Source: Gemmatimonadota bacterium (GTDB lineage: Bacteria > Gemmatimonadota > Gemmatimonadetes > Gemmatimonadales > Gemmatimonadaceae). From it: a stretch of 5,785 bases of DNA. Positions within the stretch are counted from its first letter, which is position 1; each line of letters opens with the position of its first letter. The stretch is taken from contig JAQBQC010000199.1 of the NCBI GenBank assembly GCA_028287205.1, positions 1 through 5,785 of the forward strand, read 5' to 3'. Positions 4,770-5,785 of this stretch are shown here, in pieces. Position numbers and translations under genes: made by a program. The notes under the pieces are model-generated. The model did no database searches. It worked only from the letters and a program-made list of their open reading frames with translations, and was not told the DNA's origin.

Positions 4770-5785
4770 ATGACGTCCTCAGGGATCCCGCCCGATACAT
4801 CCGAATCCCCAGACGCGCCGTCCCGCCGTGGAGTGTTTCGCACGATCGGGCTCGGGCTGATCACCGGTGCTGCCGACGACGATCCGTCCGCCATCGGCAC
4901 GTATGCGAGCGCTGGCGCTCGTTTCGGTCCCTCCTTCCTGTGGACCGCGCCCGTGACGTTCCCGATGATGGTGGCAGTCGTGTACCTGTCGGCCAAGCTC
5001 GGCCAGGTCGCGGGCGAGGGACTCTTCGCCGTGCTCAGACGCCATTACTCGCGCTGGCTCCTCTTCCCGGTGCTGGGGGGCGTGCTGATCGGAAACGTGA
5101 TCGAGGCGGGGGCAGACATCGGAGGTGTCGCTGCCGCATTGAACGTGGTCGTCCCCATTCCGATTCCGTGGATCGTGATCATCACGACCGTGATCGTGCT
5201 CGCGCTGCAGCTCTGGGGCACATACGACTTCATCCGCAATGTGCTCCGCGTGCTGGCGCTCTCGCTCCTCGCGTACGTGGGCGCCGCATTTCTCGCTCAT
5301 CCACAGTGGGCCGAGGTGCTTCGCGGGTCGCTCATACCGACACTTCACTTCGATCGCGATTTTCTCGCGATCATCGTCGCCGTGATCGGCACCTCGCTGT
5401 CGGCGTACCTGTTCACCTGGCAGTCCAATCAGGAAGTCGAGGAAGAGATTGCGCTCGGACGCCGGCGACTCTCCGATCGGATCGGCGCCACCGATGCCGA
5501 GCTGCGCCACTCGTGGTGGGACGTGGTTGCGGGAATGTTCTTCTCCAACGTGGTGATGTATTTCATCATCCTCTCCACCGCGGCGACACTGTTCGTGGCC
5601 GGGCGCGGCAACATCGAGAACGCGTCGCAGGCGGCGGAGGCGCTCCGGCCTCTCGCAGGCAATGCGGCGGGCACCCTCTTCGCGCTCGGCGTGGTGGGCG
5701 TCGGTCTGCTTGCCATTCCCGTGATGACGACGGGCGCGGCGTACGATCTGAGCCAGGCGTTCGGCTGGAAGCAGGGGCTGCACAC
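4770..5785 (+). CDS. NRAMP-related transporter with altered metal site (3' end beyond window)
   Basis: The first 338 residues of an inner-membrane transporter of the NRAMP (LeuT-fold) family are present, and the frame stays open at the edge. After a hydrophilic N-terminus (1-23), the TM1 motif is GLITGAADDDPSAIGTYASAG (29-49). Later come a TM2-like segment (57-76), hydrophobic segments at about 97-125, 132-150, 155-176 and 198-216, a charged loop (QEVEEEIALGRRRLSDR, 221-237), and more helices at 250-277 and 300-322. About eight helices are seen; the last few lie outside. Canonical NRAMPs bind Mn/Fe with DPGN in TM1 and A-x-x-M-P-H in TM6. Here these read DPSA (38-41) and T-S-L-S-A-Y (208-213), so the Asn, Met and His are replaced. 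Many proteobacterial relatives share the DDDPS type, so this is a subfamily trait and not decay. The substrate is uncertain. ATG 4770 is the first start after an in-frame stop (4722-4724); no clear Shine-Dalgarno precedes it. Confidence 0.9.
   Translation, partial: MTSSGIPPDTSESPDAPSRRGVFRTIGLGLITGAADDDPSAIGTYASAGARFGPSFLWTAPVTFPMMVAVVYLSAKLGQVAGEGLFAVLRRHYSRWLLFPVLGGVLIGNVIEAGADIGGVAAALNVVVPIPIPWIVIITTVIVLALQLWGTYDFIRNVLRVLALSLLAYVGAAFLAHPQWAEVLRGSLIPTLHFDRDFLAIIVAVIGTSLSAYLFTWQSNQEVEEEIALGRRRLSDRIGATDAELRHSWWDVVAGMFFSNVVMYFIILSTAATLFVAGRGNIENASQAAEALRPLAGNAAGTLFALGVVGVGLLAIPVMTTGAAYDLSQAFGWKQGLH

Noticed and set aside
3965..4996. Minus-strand open frame of 343 codons across the divergent intergenic region
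   Set aside because: It overlaps the amidohydrolase out of frame and the NRAMP-like gene antisense. Its composition is Arg/Ala-rich with no motif.
4779..5783. Minus-strand open frame of 334 codons opposite the NRAMP-like gene
   Set aside because: It is Arg/Glu/His-rich shadow translation of a GC-rich transmembrane gene; the plus-strand reading has clear NRAMP motifs.

Overview
The window is a GC-rich, gene-dense bacterial segment. It carries seven protein genes I can support, plus the probable first eight codons of another gene at the left edge. The protein repertoire (an exported amidohydrolase with a signal peptide ending in VAQ, a small lipoprotein of no recognised family, DUF486, an NRAMP-like transporter), the GTG starts and the GC-rich third positions would fit a soil or freshwater bacterium of the Gemmatimonadota/Acidobacteriota kind. 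That is an impression from style only; the window has no rRNA or marker gene. I see no tRNA, rRNA, CRISPR array, transposase, integrase or phage gene.

Left block (1-2073, all minus strand): a compact set read right to left. It begins with a membrane-anchored or exported JAMM/JAB-domain protein (1492-2073). After 37 nt comes a LarE-type ATP-dependent sulfur transferase (570-1454), then an RNA 2',3'-cyclic phosphodiesterase, ThpR (29-616), whose start overlaps the end of larE. Three nt after the thpR stop, an ATG with a perfect GGAGGT ribosome binding site probably opens the next gene. This looks like one operon. The JAMM-larE pairing is its most unusual part, because prokaryotic JAMM peptidases and PP-loop enzymes both occur in sulfur-carrier chemistry.

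Middle (2074-3222): a 112-nt divergent intergenic region with small dyads and a possible -10 box separates the JAMM gene from a plus-strand DUF486/DMT-like four-helix membrane protein (2186-2527). A 239-nt spacer follows. It holds a 31-bp imperfect inverted repeat built from 9-bp units, the strongest non-coding structure in the window. Next is a small predicted lipoprotein (2767-3222). Its stop codon abuts the stop of the convergent amidohydrolase gene exactly (TGATCA), leaving no intergenic terminator.

Right block (3223-5785): an exported imidazolonepropionase/prolidase-like metal-dependent amidohydrolase (minus, 3223-4533) is divergent, across a 236-nt region with a GCACCG/CGGTGC dyad, from an NRAMP-related transporter (plus, 4770 to beyond the edge). 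The transporter retains the overall NRAMP architecture, but the residues expected to bind Mn/Fe are changed in both TM1 and TM6, so its substrate should not be assumed.

I do not see a clear multi-gene novel system. The best leads are the exported JAMM protein beside larE, the metal-site change in the NRAMP relative, and the 9-bp-unit inverted repeat.
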